A DNA stretch of 64,000 nt from Corallococcus interemptor (GCF_003668875.1 NZ_RAWM01000016.1:42314-106313); one strand, 5' to 3'; shown: positions 34,289 to 43,651, counted from the first letter of the stretch. Numbers and translations are program-made. The notes: generated from the letters alone by a model not told the origin.

Positions 34289-36867
34289 GCGCTGCCCAGC
34301 TCCTTCTCCGTCGTCTCCTCGAGCAATCTGGCGGTGCCAGCGAGACGGGCTACCTGCTCGTGATCGACGGCGAGGGCCTCGAGAACCTGCCGGACCAGAT
34401 GGCGACGCCGAAGGGCTCCTACGGCGTGCATCGGATCTCGACCGAGCTCGGTCTCCGGCACCTGCTGTGGAAGGCGAAAGGAGCACCTCTCATCGCCGTG
34501 ATGCCCGAGGACGTGGCGAGGCGCATCCAGAACGCCCCGGACTTGCTGCGGCGCGCGCGTAACCAGCGCGTCCACGCTCTCTCGGTGAACGACGTGCTGG
34601 AGGTCGTCCTCGGCGTGCGCGTTGTCGGCGCCGACGCGCCCTACATGCAACAGCTCGCGCTCGAGAACGTCGACCGACTGGGCTTCGCGATGAGCCACCG
34701 CACGCTGCCAACGGTGGTCGACCGCCGGCTGCTTACGGAGCTGCTCGTCGACGTGAGCGTGGGCGAGCAGGTGCGGACGCGCAGCCCCGCACAGCTTCTG
34801 GCCGCCTGGGTGCAGGAGCCGCCACGCTGGTCGTCGAACATCAGCCAGCTCGTGCGAGACGCGATGCCCTCGCTTCACGGCGACGAGGGGCGCTTTCTCT
34901 CATGGGCGCTCGCCGAGCCGGAGAATCGCCTGCGTGAGCTCGTTGTCCACGGCGCGGTCCTCACGGTCGAAGCCGCCGAGCTGCCAAAGCCCGCGTGGGG
35001 CCCACTGTGGAAGGCCGCCACCGAGCCACCGCTCGAGATGGACCGGCGCATCCTCCGGCGCACCGTCGCGCGACTCGCGGAGGAGACGCTGGCACTCCTG
35101 GGTGACGCGGCGGGTGACCTCCTCGGCGGCGCTGACCGCGTCGGGCGCGAGAGCCTCACGCCCACGCAGCTCCAGACCAGTCGTGTGCTTCCGCTTGCAT
35201 TCTCTGACCGCTGCCACGAACTCGCGCAGCAGGCGGCCAACGGGAAGGCGATCAGCGCCGCCGACATCACGTGGCTGTCAAACCACCGCGCGGCGCGTAT
35301 GCATCGCGGCGACCTCGCGGTGCTTGAGTCGATGGCGCGTATCTCGCGCTACCTCGACCAGCCCTTCAGCCCCAAGCTCGACCTGCTCGTGCAGGTGCGC
35401 GACTACCAGCGGGGGGGGGCGTTCGTCGACCTGGCGATGATGCAGCTTCGCCGCGCGCTCGCGAGCAGCGTCCACTACCACGCCGAGGCCAACAAGCTGC
35501 TCGCCGCGTGCCGTGAGCGGCGCGACCGCGAGAACCGCCACTTCGCCGAGACGCTCTCCGGCGGCTACGAGGCCGCGCTCCACCGCGAGGGGCTCACGCC
35601 GCTGCACCGGCTCTGGAGGCGCACCGTCGCGCCCGTGTGGCAGCAGGAGCCCGACGCGCGCATCTTCCTCGTCGTGCTCGACGGCTGCAGCTACCCGGTT
35701 TTCCTCGAACTGCTCTACGCGCTCGCGCAGGACAGCTCATTCCCAATCGGTATCAAGCCCGACGCAAGCGGGCTGGTCGCGGGCCTGCCAGCGCTCTCGC
35801 CGCTCCCGACCATCACGAGCCACGCGCGCGGCGCCATCTTCCTCGGCGAACTGCCGAACGACCCGCTCGTCGCCGAGACCGTGTTCCGGGACCAGGACGA
35901 GGCAAAGACCGACAAGGCGCGCTTCAACCAGAACGCCGCGCTCGACAGCCGCAAGCGGCGTCTCTTCCTCAAGGGGGACCTGACCGACGGGGGCCAGGAG
36001 CTGCTTTCCGCGCTCGACGACGAGTCGCTCTCGGTGGTCAGCGTCGTGTTCAACGCGGTCGACGACCAGATCGGTTCGTCGAATACGGGCGCGACGGTGA
36101 AGATCTCGCCGGAGGACATCACCGCCTTCAAGCCCGCCCTGCACGTGGCGCTCAAGGCGAAGCGGCGCGTGCTGCTCACGGCCGACCACGGCCACAGCCC
36201 CTTCGTTGACAAGTCGCGCCGTTCCGGCAATGGCAAGACGCCAAGGTACACCGCGCTCGGCAAGCACGAGCCGGTGCCCGAGGGCTTCATCGAGATCGAC
36301 ATCGCCGGGCTCGGCGGTCCGCCCGAGCGGCGCGCCTTCGCCTGGCGCTCGGGCGCGTATCTTGGCGGGTCGCAGGTCGGATTCCACGGTGGCTGCGGGC
36401 TTGAAGAGGTGGTCATCCCGCTTGCATGGCTTGAGCGCGATGGCCTTCACGCCGACGAGCCCGCGTGGTGGTACGGGCGCGGTGCGCTCGCCGAGGTCAC
36501 CACCGAGGTGAAGCCGGTACAGCCGCCGATCGTGACGCCGCTGCCATCGGACGAAATCCCCGCGAAGCCGAAGGCGCAGCTCTCGCTGTTCAACCCGGCC
36601 GACAAGGCGGACTCGCTGCCCATCCCGAAGGAACTGCTCGCGAAGCTCAGCCTCGACGAGAAGAGCATTCTCGTGCTCCTGCGCGAGACCGGCTCTGCAC
36701 GGGCGAGCGAGCTGGCCGAGCGTCTCAAGAAGAACCCGGGCCGCCTCAACGGACTCATGCGATCGCTGCGCCGGACCCTCCACGAGGGGGGCCACGTTCT
36801 CTTCAGCGATGAAGTCCTGCCGAGTGGGGAGACCATGTACCGCTACCAGCCGAAGGAGGGCCGCTGA
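34285..36867 (+). CDS. pglZ: BREX alkaline-phosphatase-superfamily protein PglZ
   Basis: The 860-residue protein has the PglZ domain at about 455-740: a metal-binding strand FLVVLDGCSYPVFLELL, the TSHARGAIFLGELP segment and LLTADHGHSP with metal ligands Asp and His. The N-terminal 450 residues are helical. A C-terminal winged-helix-like segment (ILVLLRETGSARASELAERL) follows. PglZ is the core, universal BREX protein. It starts with GTG at 34285, coupled to pglY, and its TGA shares an A with the ATG of brxD. Confidence 0.94.
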   Translation: MSAAQLLLRRLLEQSGGASETGYLLVIDGEGLENLPDQMATPKGSYGVHRISTELGLRHLLWKAKGAPLIAVMPEDVARRIQNAPDLLRRARNQRVHALSVNDVLEVVLGVRVVGADAPYMQQLALENVDRLGFAMSHRTLPTVVDRRLLTELLVDVSVGEQVRTRSPAQLLAAWVQEPPRWSSNISQLVRDAMPSLHGDEGRFLSWALAEPENRLRELVVHGAVLTVEAAELPKPAWGPLWKAATEPPLEMDRRILRRTVARLAEETLALLGDAAGDLLGGADRVGRESLTPTQLQTSRVLPLAFSDRCHELAQQAANGKAISAADITWLSNHRAARMHRGDLAVLESMARISRYLDQPFSPKLDLLVQVRDYQRGGAFVDLAMMQLRRALASSVHYHAEANKLLAACRERRDRENRHFAETLSGGYEAALHREGLTPLHRLWRRTVAPVWQQEPDARIFLVVLDGCSYPVFLELLYALAQDSSFPIGIKPDASGLVAGLPALSPLPTITSHARGAIFLGELPNDPLVAETVFRDQDEAKTDKARFNQNAALDSRKRRLFLKGDLTDGGQELLSALDDESLSVVSVVFNAVDDQIGSSNTGATVKISPEDITAFKPALHVALKAKRRVLLTADHGHSPFVDKSRRSGNGKTPRYTALGKHEPVPEGFIEIDIAGLGGPPERRAFAWRSGAYLGGSQVGFHGGCGLEEVVIPLAWLERDGLHADEPAWWYGRGALAEVTTEVKPVQPPIVTPLPSDEIPAKPKAQLSLFNPADKADSLPIPKELLAKLSLDEKSILVLLRETGSARASELAERLKKNPGRLNGLMRSLRRTLHEGGHVLFSDEVLPSGETMYRYQPKEGR

Positions 36868-38237
36868 TGGCCGTCTTTCCTGAATCAGCAGCCATCGTGA
36901 ACGCGCTCCGCAGCGGTCTCGTGCCGAACGTGGGGCTCGAACACTTCGCAACCGGCCTCGACGCGCTCGTCGGGGCGGTCAACGAGGACCTCGACTTCGT
37001 CGCTGGCGGCAAGGGCCTGTCGAAATGGATTCGCGGCGAGTACGGCACTGGCAAGACCTTCGCCGCGCGCTACCTGTGCGCGAAGGCCCGCGTGCGGAAG
37101 TTCGCCTCTTCCGAGGTGCAGATCTCGATCAACGACACGCCGCTCCATCACCTGGAGACGGTGTACCGGCGCCTCATCGAGAAGCTCGAGACAGCAGCCG
37201 ACGGGCCCAACGCGTTCCAAGCCATCGTTGAGGGGTGGCTCTATCAGGTCGGCGACGAGGTCACGCGCCTGCGTGGCATCCGTGAGGACGACCCAGGCTT
37301 CGCCGACGCGACCGAGCAGCGGCTCGAGGACAAGCTCGCCGACCTCTCGAAGCGCAACCCCGCTTTCGCGCAGGTGCTCCGCGCTTACCACCGAGCGACG
37401 CACGAGGGCGACTTCGCCACCGCACAGGGCCTGCTCGCATGGCTCGCAGGGCAGCCGCACACGGATCGCTCCGTGCTTGCGGCGGCGGGCGTGAAGGGCA
37501 AGGTCGATGGCCAGGCGTCGCTCACGTTCCTGGCCGGGCTGCTCCAGTTGCTCCGGCAGTCGGGTTACGCCGGCCTCGTCGTCGTCCTCGACGAGGTCGA
37601 GACCGTGCAGCGCATGAACGCGCAGACGCGCGAGAAGTCACTCAACGCGCTCCGGCAGCTCATGGACCTGCTCGCGAAGGAAGAGCTGCCCGGGCTGTAC
37701 CTGGTGGTCACCGGCACACGCGACTTCTTCGAGGGCTACAAGGGATTGAAGGCGCTCGCGCCGCTGTACCAGCGCGTGCAAGTGAACTTCTCTGAGGACA
37801 CGCGCTTCGACAACTTGAAGGCCCCGCAGGTGCGGCTCACGCCGTTTACAGGCGACCGCCTGCTCACGGTAGGCACTCGCATCCGCAACTTGTACCCCGC
37901 GAAGAACCCAACGCGCCTCGCCGAGCGCGTCAGCGACGCGTTCCTCCTGGGGCTCGTGACGCAGGTCACTTCGGGCTTCGGAGGCAAGGTGGCGCTGGCG
38001 CCGCGCATGTTCCTCCGCGAGCTGATTGACGTGATGGACCGCGTCGACATCCACGAGGCCTACGAGCCGCGCGAGCACTACAAGCTCGAACTCGACGACG
38101 GAAAGCTCACCGCCGAGGAACTCGCCGCCAAGCACGGGCGTCCGGTCGAAGAGCCAACCGAGGAGCCCGAAGGGCCGCCTTCCAACGACAGCGAGGAACC
38201 GCCCCCGGCTCCAAAGAGGAAACGGCTGGACGGGTAG
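36867..38237 (+). CDS. brxD: BREX ATP-binding protein BrxD
   Basis: The 456-residue AAA-type ATPase has Walker A GEYGTGKTFAARYL at residues 57-70 and Walker B GLVVVLDEVETVQ (about 235), followed by LYLVVTGTRDFFEGYKG and a C-terminal lid. This is the BrxD (DUF2791-like) layout specific to type 2 BREX. The acidic, Pro-rich C-terminal tail (EEPTEEPEGPPSND) is unstructured. Only 2 bp separate it from brxHI. Confidence 0.93.
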   Translation: MAVFPESAAIVNALRSGLVPNVGLEHFATGLDALVGAVNEDLDFVAGGKGLSKWIRGEYGTGKTFAARYLCAKARVRKFASSEVQISINDTPLHHLETVYRRLIEKLETAADGPNAFQAIVEGWLYQVGDEVTRLRGIREDDPGFADATEQRLEDKLADLSKRNPAFAQVLRAYHRATHEGDFATAQGLLAWLAGQPHTDRSVLAAAGVKGKVDGQASLTFLAGLLQLLRQSGYAGLVVVLDEVETVQRMNAQTREKSLNALRQLMDLLAKEELPGLYLVVTGTRDFFEGYKGLKALAPLYQRVQVNFSEDTRFDNLKAPQVRLTPFTGDRLLTVGTRIRNLYPAKNPTRLAERVSDAFLLGLVTQVTSGFGGKVALAPRMFLRELIDVMDRVDIHEAYEPREHYKLELDDGKLTAEELAAKHGRPVEEPTEEPEGPPSNDSEEPPPAPKRKRLDG

Positions 38238-38239
38238 CC

Positions 38240-40993
38240 ATGGCCGGACTCGAGCGCCTTCATCCGCACCTGCAGCACGCAATCATCCACGACCTGGACT
38301 GGCGCTCGCTTCGCCCTGTCCAGGAACTGACGATCGACGCAATCCTCGACGGCTGCAATGCGGTGGTGCTCGCTCCGACGGCCGGAGGAAAGACCGAGGC
38401 GTCAATCTTCCCAGTGCTCTCGCGGATTCTCACAGAGAACCTGAAGCCCGTCTGCGCGCTCTACGTGTGCCCCATCCGCGCGCTCCTCAACAACCAGGAG
38501 GAGCGGCTCTCGTCGTACGCGCGCATGGTGGGCTTGGATGTCTTCAAGTGGCACGGCGATGTCTCGGACTCGAAGAAGAAGAAGTTCCGCGAGACTCCCG
38601 CGCACATCCTGATGACCACCCCCGAATCGCTCGAGGTCATGATGATCTCCGAGCGCACGGACGCGAAGGCGCTCTTCTCGGGGCTCTCGGCGGTCATCAT
38701 CGACGAGGTGCATGCGTTCGCCGCCGACGATCGCGGCGCGCACCTTGCGAGCCTGCTCGAACGCCTCGTCGCGATGACAGGCCGCGACATCCAGCGCATC
38801 GGCCTCTCGGCCACCGTCGGCAACCCGTATGTCATCGGCGAGTGGCTCCAGGGATCGAGCAAGCGGCCATTCCGCCTCGTCGACCCGCCGAAGGCGAAGG
38901 CGCAGCGTGACCTGCGCCTCGACCTGTGCGTTGACATCAGCGAGGCCGCGAAAGCCATCGGGCAGGTCGCGCGCGGCAAGAAGAGCCTCGTCTTCGTCGA
39001 GAGCCGCAGCAGGGCCGAGAAGGTCGCGCACGCTCTCGCTGGCACAGGAGTCGAGGTCTTCATCCACCACAGCTCGGTGAGCCGCGCCGACCGCACCCTC
39101 GCTGAGGAGCAGTTCGCCAAGGGGCAGAACACGGCCATCGTCTGCACCTCTACGATGGAGCTGGGCATCGATGTCGGCGACCTCGATCAGGTCATCCAGG
39201 TCGACGCGCCGGCCTCGGTCGCTTCGTTCCTCCAGCGCCTCGGCCGCACCGGCCGCCGCGCGAACACGCGCGCCAACTGCACGTTCTTCTGCCTGAGCTC
39301 TGAGTCACTGCTCCAGTCGGTGGCGCTGCTGCGTCTCGCCGAGGCGGGATGGGTGGAGGACGTCACGCCCGCCGCTCACGCGATGCACGTGCTCGCGCAC
39401 CAGGTGATGGCGCTCATCCTCCAGGAGGGAGGCATCTCGAGGCACACGCTGATGCCGTGGGTCGAGGCCGCGTACCCGTTCTCATCGGTGCGCCCCGAGC
39501 GCGTCCAAGAACTGGTCGACACGATGCTCGAGCGCGAGATTCTCTACGAGGCCGACGGGCTCCTGTCGCTCGGCCAGCGCGGCGAGAAGCTCTACGGCCG
39601 CAAGAACTTCTTCGAGCTCTACGCCGTCTTCACCGCGCCGCCGGTCATGCGCGTGCAGCACGGCAAGGAAGACGTCGGCTACATCCAGGCGCTTTTCGTC
39701 TCGATGCATGACGCCAGCGCGGGCCCGCTCTGTTTCCGTCTCTCCGGGCGCGCGTGGGAGGTCGGGCAGATCGACTACGGCAAGGGCGTGCTCCACGTGC
39801 GCCCCGCCGACTACGGCCGCGTGCCGAGCTGGCTCGGACTGCCGGGTGTGCTCTCGAACGCGCTCTGCCAGGGAATGCTCGACGTGCTGCTTCACGAGAA
39901 GCAGGAGGGCGCGTGGCTCAGCAAGGCCGCCGCCGCCGAGCTGGCTGTCGTGCGTGACAGCTACGACGGCCTCCTCGAGGAAGGCACGGCACCGCTCGAA
40001 GACCACCCCGACGGCGTCCAGTGGCACACCTTCGCGGGCGGTGCGGTGAACCGGCTCCTCGCGGCGGGCCTCGAGCAGAAGTCCGGGAAGAAGTGGGTGG
40101 CGGGGAACCTCTCGCTGCGTTGCAAGGACATCGCTTTCTCGGCTGCGGACGACGCGATCCGCTCGCTCGCCGACTTGAACTGGGAGCGCGTCGCTGCCGG
40201 CGCTGCCCGCGAGATGGCGCGCGGAATGCTCAGTAAATTCCAACCATGCCTTCCTGAAGAGGCTGAAGACCGGCTTCTGTCCGAGCGCCTCCTAGATCAA
40301 GCGGGTACCCTGCGATTCCTCGCCAACGTGAGGGTCAACGGCTCCCGCGTGGCCGCGCGACCGACCGGCATGCGCCTTGCCGACGTCGAGGTCACCGGCC
40401 CGCTGCCCCTTGAGCTTACCTTGCGCGGCCTCCCGGGCGTTGCCGCAGCGCCGAAGAACGACGTCCAGTGGGTGGACACGCTGGCAGCACTGCGCGCTGT
40501 CAGCGAGGAACTTCGCGCCGCCGAGGTGGTCGGCCTCGACGTCGAGACTGCGCTCGACTTCGGCACGCTCTACCTTTTGCAAATAGCCACGCGCACGAGA
40601 ACCTTCCTCATCGACCCACTGGCTGTCGGCGACCTCCAGCCCATCGTCGACGTGCTGAGCGGCCCCACCCCCCTGAAGGTCATCCATAACGCCCGTTTCG
40701 AACGCCGCGTGCTCGCAGCCCTCGGAATCGCCCTCGACGGCGTCTTCGACACGCTGGCGGCCTCTCGGCGCGCACGCGGCACCGACGCCCTCGGCGGCCA
40801 CAGCCTCGCGATGGTCTGCGAGCGCGAGCTTGGCATCGTCCTCGACAAGTCCTCACAGACTTCCAACTGGAGCCGCCGCCCGCTCGAAGCCGACCAGTTA
40901 AGCTACGCCGCTCTCGACGCCGAGATTCTCCTCGCGCTGTACGATCGGTTCAAAGACGCGGGTGTCGCACCCGGCGCGGGGGGAGGTAACTGA
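38240..40993 (+). CDS. brxHI: BrxHI Lhr-like DEAD/DEAH helicase fused to a C-terminal DEDDy 3'-5' exonuclease
   Basis: The 917-residue protein has a superfamily 2 helicase core: Q-motif region LRPVQELTIDAIL, Walker A VLAPTAGGKTEAS (about 43-55), MTTPESLEVM, DEVH at about 154, GLSATVGNP, FVESRSRAEK and QRLGRTGRRANT (about 333-344). From about residue 747 a RNase D/DnaQ-like exonuclease domain follows: GLDVETALDF (DxE), VIHNARFERRVL (Glu in place of the usual Asp), GVFDTLAASRR and LSYAALDAEILLALY (YxxxD). The helicase matches BrxHI of type 2 BREX; the nuclease fusion is an unusual addition. Last gene of the operon. Confidence 0.9.
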   Translation: MAGLERLHPHLQHAIIHDLDWRSLRPVQELTIDAILDGCNAVVLAPTAGGKTEASIFPVLSRILTENLKPVCALYVCPIRALLNNQEERLSSYARMVGLDVFKWHGDVSDSKKKKFRETPAHILMTTPESLEVMMISERTDAKALFSGLSAVIIDEVHAFAADDRGAHLASLLERLVAMTGRDIQRIGLSATVGNPYVIGEWLQGSSKRPFRLVDPPKAKAQRDLRLDLCVDISEAAKAIGQVARGKKSLVFVESRSRAEKVAHALAGTGVEVFIHHSSVSRADRTLAEEQFAKGQNTAIVCTSTMELGIDVGDLDQVIQVDAPASVASFLQRLGRTGRRANTRANCTFFCLSSESLLQSVALLRLAEAGWVEDVTPAAHAMHVLAHQVMALILQEGGISRHTLMPWVEAAYPFSSVRPERVQELVDTMLEREILYEADGLLSLGQRGEKLYGRKNFFELYAVFTAPPVMRVQHGKEDVGYIQALFVSMHDASAGPLCFRLSGRAWEVGQIDYGKGVLHVRPADYGRVPSWLGLPGVLSNALCQGMLDVLLHEKQEGAWLSKAAAAELAVVRDSYDGLLEEGTAPLEDHPDGVQWHTFAGGAVNRLLAAGLEQKSGKKWVAGNLSLRCKDIAFSAADDAIRSLADLNWERVAAGAAREMARGMLSKFQPCLPEEAEDRLLSERLLDQAGTLRFLANVRVNGSRVAARPTGMRLADVEVTGPLPLELTLRGLPGVAAAPKNDVQWVDTLAALRAVSEELRAAEVVGLDVETALDFGTLYLLQIATRTRTFLIDPLAVGDLQPIVDVLSGPTPLKVIHNARFERRVLAALGIALDGVFDTLAASRRARGTDALGGHSLAMVCERELGIVLDKSSQTSNWSRRPLEADQLSYAALDAEILLALYDRFKDAGVAPGAGGGN

Positions 40994-41143
40994 TTGCGCT
41001 GAGGACCAAGCCCTTCCAAAGCCGATGCCGCCATCGACACCGCTGGCGCCCGACGCTGCTGCGCTGGGCCCGCTGGTGACGCCGATCGAATGGCTACAGC
41101 TCATGTCGCAGAGGCCTTCGAGAGCTTGTCGTCGTTGAGGTGA

Positions 41144-41416
41144 ATGATTGCCGCGAATGTGCGGGCGACGCGGCTGAAGCGTGGGATGCCCCTGGAGGGG
41201 TTGGCAGCGGCTGCGATTATCACCACTGCCTACCTTCAGCGTGTGGAGTACGGGCGAGTGAACATCAGCGTCGTGACGCTTGTGACCCTGGCCAGGGCTC
41301 TGGAGACCCGACTCGACACCCTCGTTGAATCGGCTCGCCTGGAGGGGGGAGACCAAGCCGTCCCCGGCGCCGGGCAGACTGAGCGGAGCACCAGGGGCGA
41401 AACTGCGGCGCCGTAG
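41144..41416 (+). CDS. XRE-family helix-turn-helix regulator
   Basis: This is a 90-residue Cro/CI-type DNA-binding protein: NVRATRLKRGMPLEGLA, then ITTAYLQRVEYGRVNISVVTL and LARALETRLDTLVE, the usual five-helix HTH_3 domain. The recognition helix region TTAYLQRVEYGR matches the 'S..YIS.IE.G.....' consensus loosely. A charged, Gly-rich tail of about 20 residues follows. It lies 150 bp after brxHI on the same strand and may regulate the defence operon or itself; no operator was identified. Confidence 0.85.
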   Translation: MIAANVRATRLKRGMPLEGLAAAAIITTAYLQRVEYGRVNISVVTLVTLARALETRLDTLVESARLEGGDQAVPGAGQTERSTRGETAAP

Positions 41417-41518
41417 CCCCCCTGCTACATGTGCTTGCGCCACAGTCCCGGTGGCCAAGAATGAGGCCAGTGGCGGGGCGGGTTGGCCTCGCAGCAACGC
41501 CTGCCGCGGAACCCTCCC

Positions 41519-43276
41519 ATGCTCCACTGCCCAAGCTGCCTGTCTAATCATCACACCGGGTTCGACCGGTGCGTCACCTGCGAAGAGACGCTCGCCGACT
41601 GGCTGAACTTCGACTTTTCGTCCGCCGTACTTCCGAACCAACGCCGGGTGCGCGCGGTGGCGGCGTCGGGCGGCGCGGTCCCGCTCGCCCGCTACGATGG
41701 GGAGAACAAGGACGGCAAGAAAGAGGGGCTCTGGACCTACTGGTACGAGAACGGAAAGAGGCACTCCACCGGGACCTTTCGGGACGACAAGAAGGAGGGG
41801 CTCTGGACCTTCTGGTCCTCACACGGAGCGCTGGAGTCCGAGGGAACGTTCAAGGACGGCAAGAAGGAGGGGCTCTGGACCTCCTGGTACGAGAACGGGA
41901 AGGTGCAGTCGAAGGGAACGTACTCGGACGGCGCCCGTGAGGGCCTCTGGGCCCTCTGGAGCGAGGAGGGAAAACTGCAGCAAAAGGGAATCTACGAGAG
42001 CGGCCTCAGAGAGGAGTTCTGGCACCACTCGTTTCCGGACAAAACGAGCGCAGAGGGGACGTACAAGGGCGGCCTTCGGGACGGGCTCTGGACCTTCCAG
42101 TCCGCGCTTGGAAGGACTGAGAAAACGGGGACCTACAACGGCGGTCTTCGCCACGGACTCTGGACCTTGCGATTTCCCGACGGGACCGTCTCAAGGGGCA
42201 CGTATGAGGCGGGCGTGCGAACGGGTCTCTGGACCGACGAGGAGGCGGGCGAGGATTACGTCCTGATGTCCAAGGGGATCTTCAAGGACGGCGTTCGCCT
42301 AGTGCTTTGGAGCGACGACGCGGCGCCGCACGGAAGCCGGGAGTACGACGCCCCCAACCGCGGTCGAGCGAAGCTACCGACCTACATGCGTGAGTCCGGC
42401 GACCCGCTCGAGCGAACGTATTGGGCCGGCGTTCGAGAAGGACGCTGGAGCTACAAGCTTGAGTTCCCAATGGGACACTGGGGCTGGGACATTGATTCCG
42501 GCCACAAGGAGTCCGAGGGGATTTTCGAGGACGGCGTTCGGGAAGGGCCCTGGACCTACTGGTTCGACGCGAGCGACTACGGGGGTGGGGAAGAATTCAT
42601 CGACTTCGGTGGCGTGTACAGAGACGGCGTTCGGGACGGGCCCTGGCTCCTCGGGAATCGGACCGAAGAGCACGAGGAGGGGACGTGCGTGGGCGGCGTT
42701 CGGGAGGGCCTGTGGACCCACTGGTACTGCAAAGGGAAGAAGCAGATGGAGGGGACGTACGCGGACGGTGTGCGCGAGGGGCGGTGGATCTCTTGGTTCT
42801 CCAACGGCAACAAGCAGGAGGAGGGGACCTACAAGGATGGAAAGAGAGAGGGCCCCTTCAACCTCGGCGATGAGTCCGGAGGCGGGCAGTTCGGGATGTA
42901 CGAGGCCGGCCTTCAGGAGGGGAACTGGGTCTCCTGGCACGAGAACGGGAAGAAGCGGGAGGAGGGCCTGTACAGGCAGGGCAGGAGGGAAGGGCTGTGG
43001 ACCTCCTGGGGCAACGGCGGGAAGAAGGAGTCCGAAGGGACGTACAGTGCCGGCAGGAAGGACGGGCCTTGGACCTACTGGCGCGCCCCCGATAACACTT
43101 TTGATCTGCCGTTCCTGAGCGGGGACTTTGGACGGTCGTTCCCGGTTGATGCGAAGCGGTTCGAGGGCGCGTACAGGGACGGCAAGAAGGAGGGGCTCTG
43201 GACCTTCTGGTTCGCGGACGGAACAAAGCGCCAACGGAAGTTCGAGGACGACGAGGAGGTTGCGCTCCCGGACTGA
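41519..43276 (+). CDS. Zinc-ribbon protein with about 19 YwqK/MORN-like repeats
   Basis: The 585-residue protein begins with a Cys4 zinc ribbon (CPSCLSNHHTGFDRCVTC), then about 19 repeats of 20-28 residues with the pattern KDGKKEGLWTYWYENGK..E.GTY. Each repeat has Gly-Leu-Trp and a closing Gly-Thr-Tyr, as in MORN/YwqK beta-hairpin repeats. Some copies are expanded (near DYGGGEEFIDFGG, residue ~360) or degenerate. The ATG at 41519 is preferred over a TTG 36 bases upstream because the zinc ribbon starts there. YwqK proteins are often labelled antitoxins, but here there is no toxin partner. Its function is unknown; its position in the island hints at an accessory defence or surface-binding role. 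Confidence 0.8.
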   Translation: MLHCPSCLSNHHTGFDRCVTCEETLADWLNFDFSSAVLPNQRRVRAVAASGGAVPLARYDGENKDGKKEGLWTYWYENGKRHSTGTFRDDKKEGLWTFWSSHGALESEGTFKDGKKEGLWTSWYENGKVQSKGTYSDGAREGLWALWSEEGKLQQKGIYESGLREEFWHHSFPDKTSAEGTYKGGLRDGLWTFQSALGRTEKTGTYNGGLRHGLWTLRFPDGTVSRGTYEAGVRTGLWTDEEAGEDYVLMSKGIFKDGVRLVLWSDDAAPHGSREYDAPNRGRAKLPTYMRESGDPLERTYWAGVREGRWSYKLEFPMGHWGWDIDSGHKESEGIFEDGVREGPWTYWFDASDYGGGEEFIDFGGVYRDGVRDGPWLLGNRTEEHEEGTCVGGVREGLWTHWYCKGKKQMEGTYADGVREGRWISWFSNGNKQEEGTYKDGKREGPFNLGDESGGGQFGMYEAGLQEGNWVSWHENGKKREEGLYRQGRREGLWTSWGNGGKKESEGTYSAGRKDGPWTYWRAPDNTFDLPFLSGDFGRSFPVDAKRFEGAYRDGKKEGLWTFWFADGTKRQRKFEDDEEVALPD

Positions 43277-43620
43277 CGGATGCGGCGCCGCGCTCTGTCC
43301 CCAATTTGAACCGCGCCTTCACGCCAGTGTAGGAAGCAGGCATCTGCAAGGAAGCGTTGGCGAGTCAGCGGTTCTCCAACCCCATTGGTGGCGAGTGGGT
43401 GGCGCCCTCCACCGGTTACTACACGCCCAACCGGAACCTGACGGACGCAAACGACATGAAGCTCGCCAGCTTTGAATTAGGGTTCGGTGCAGCGACCAGC
43501 TGAGGCAGCTACAACGGCCTTCGACAAGACTCGACTCAATGCGCGTTGGGCCATCGGAAGCGCCTGATTTTATTAGCGGGACGGAGCCCGGTTGCATCTG
43601 ATGTGACGCGACTTGCCGGC
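43277..43620. other. Island right-end stretch with decayed coding remnant
   Basis: No intact gene was found. One frame at about 43335-43503 is open with protein-like composition (SQRFSNPIGGEWVAPSTGYY, then a short tail to a TGA), but it has a TAG just upstream and no start or ribosome-binding site, so it looks like the fragment of a lost gene. GC content is lower than in the host genes. The attachment repeat begins at 43621. Confidence 0.45.
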
Positions 43621-43646
43621 TTCGAATCCCGCCCTGGGCACTCCGA
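43621..43646 (+). repeat. Right attachment-site repeat (tRNA-Leu 3' end copy)
   Basis: This is an exact 26-bp copy of 20120-20145, without the rest of a tRNA upstream (the preceding bases CTTGCCGGC do not form a tRNA body). It marks the right end of the island. Confidence 0.85.
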
Positions 43647-43651
43647 CAGAA

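Larger units (their letters stand above)
20120..43646. mobile_element. Genomic island at tRNA-Leu carrying BREX type 2 / DarTG defence genes
   Basis: An exact 26-bp repeat of the tRNA-Leu 3' end bounds about 23.5 kb. The inserted genes use CTC and GTC far more than the flanking chromosomal genes, which prefer CTG and GTG, and form one defence operon plus accessory genes. No integrase, transposase or plasmid gene was recognised inside, so the element is either immobile now, has lost its integrase, or is mobilised in trans. The chromosomal context on either side (secG on the left, RiPP locus on the right) has host-like codon use. Confidence 0.82.

Noticed and set aside
20511..40993. DISARM or type 1 BREX system
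   Set aside because: Type 1 markers (BrxA, BrxB, BrxL) and DISARM drmA/B/C genes are absent; PglW, PglY, BrxD and BrxHI define type 2.
41519..43276. Antitoxin of a toxin-antitoxin pair (common label for YwqK repeats)
   Set aside because: No toxin gene is adjacent, and the long repeat array with zinc ribbon does not resemble a small antitoxin.
20120..43646. Prophage
   Set aside because: No capsid, tail, terminase, portal or lysis genes are present.
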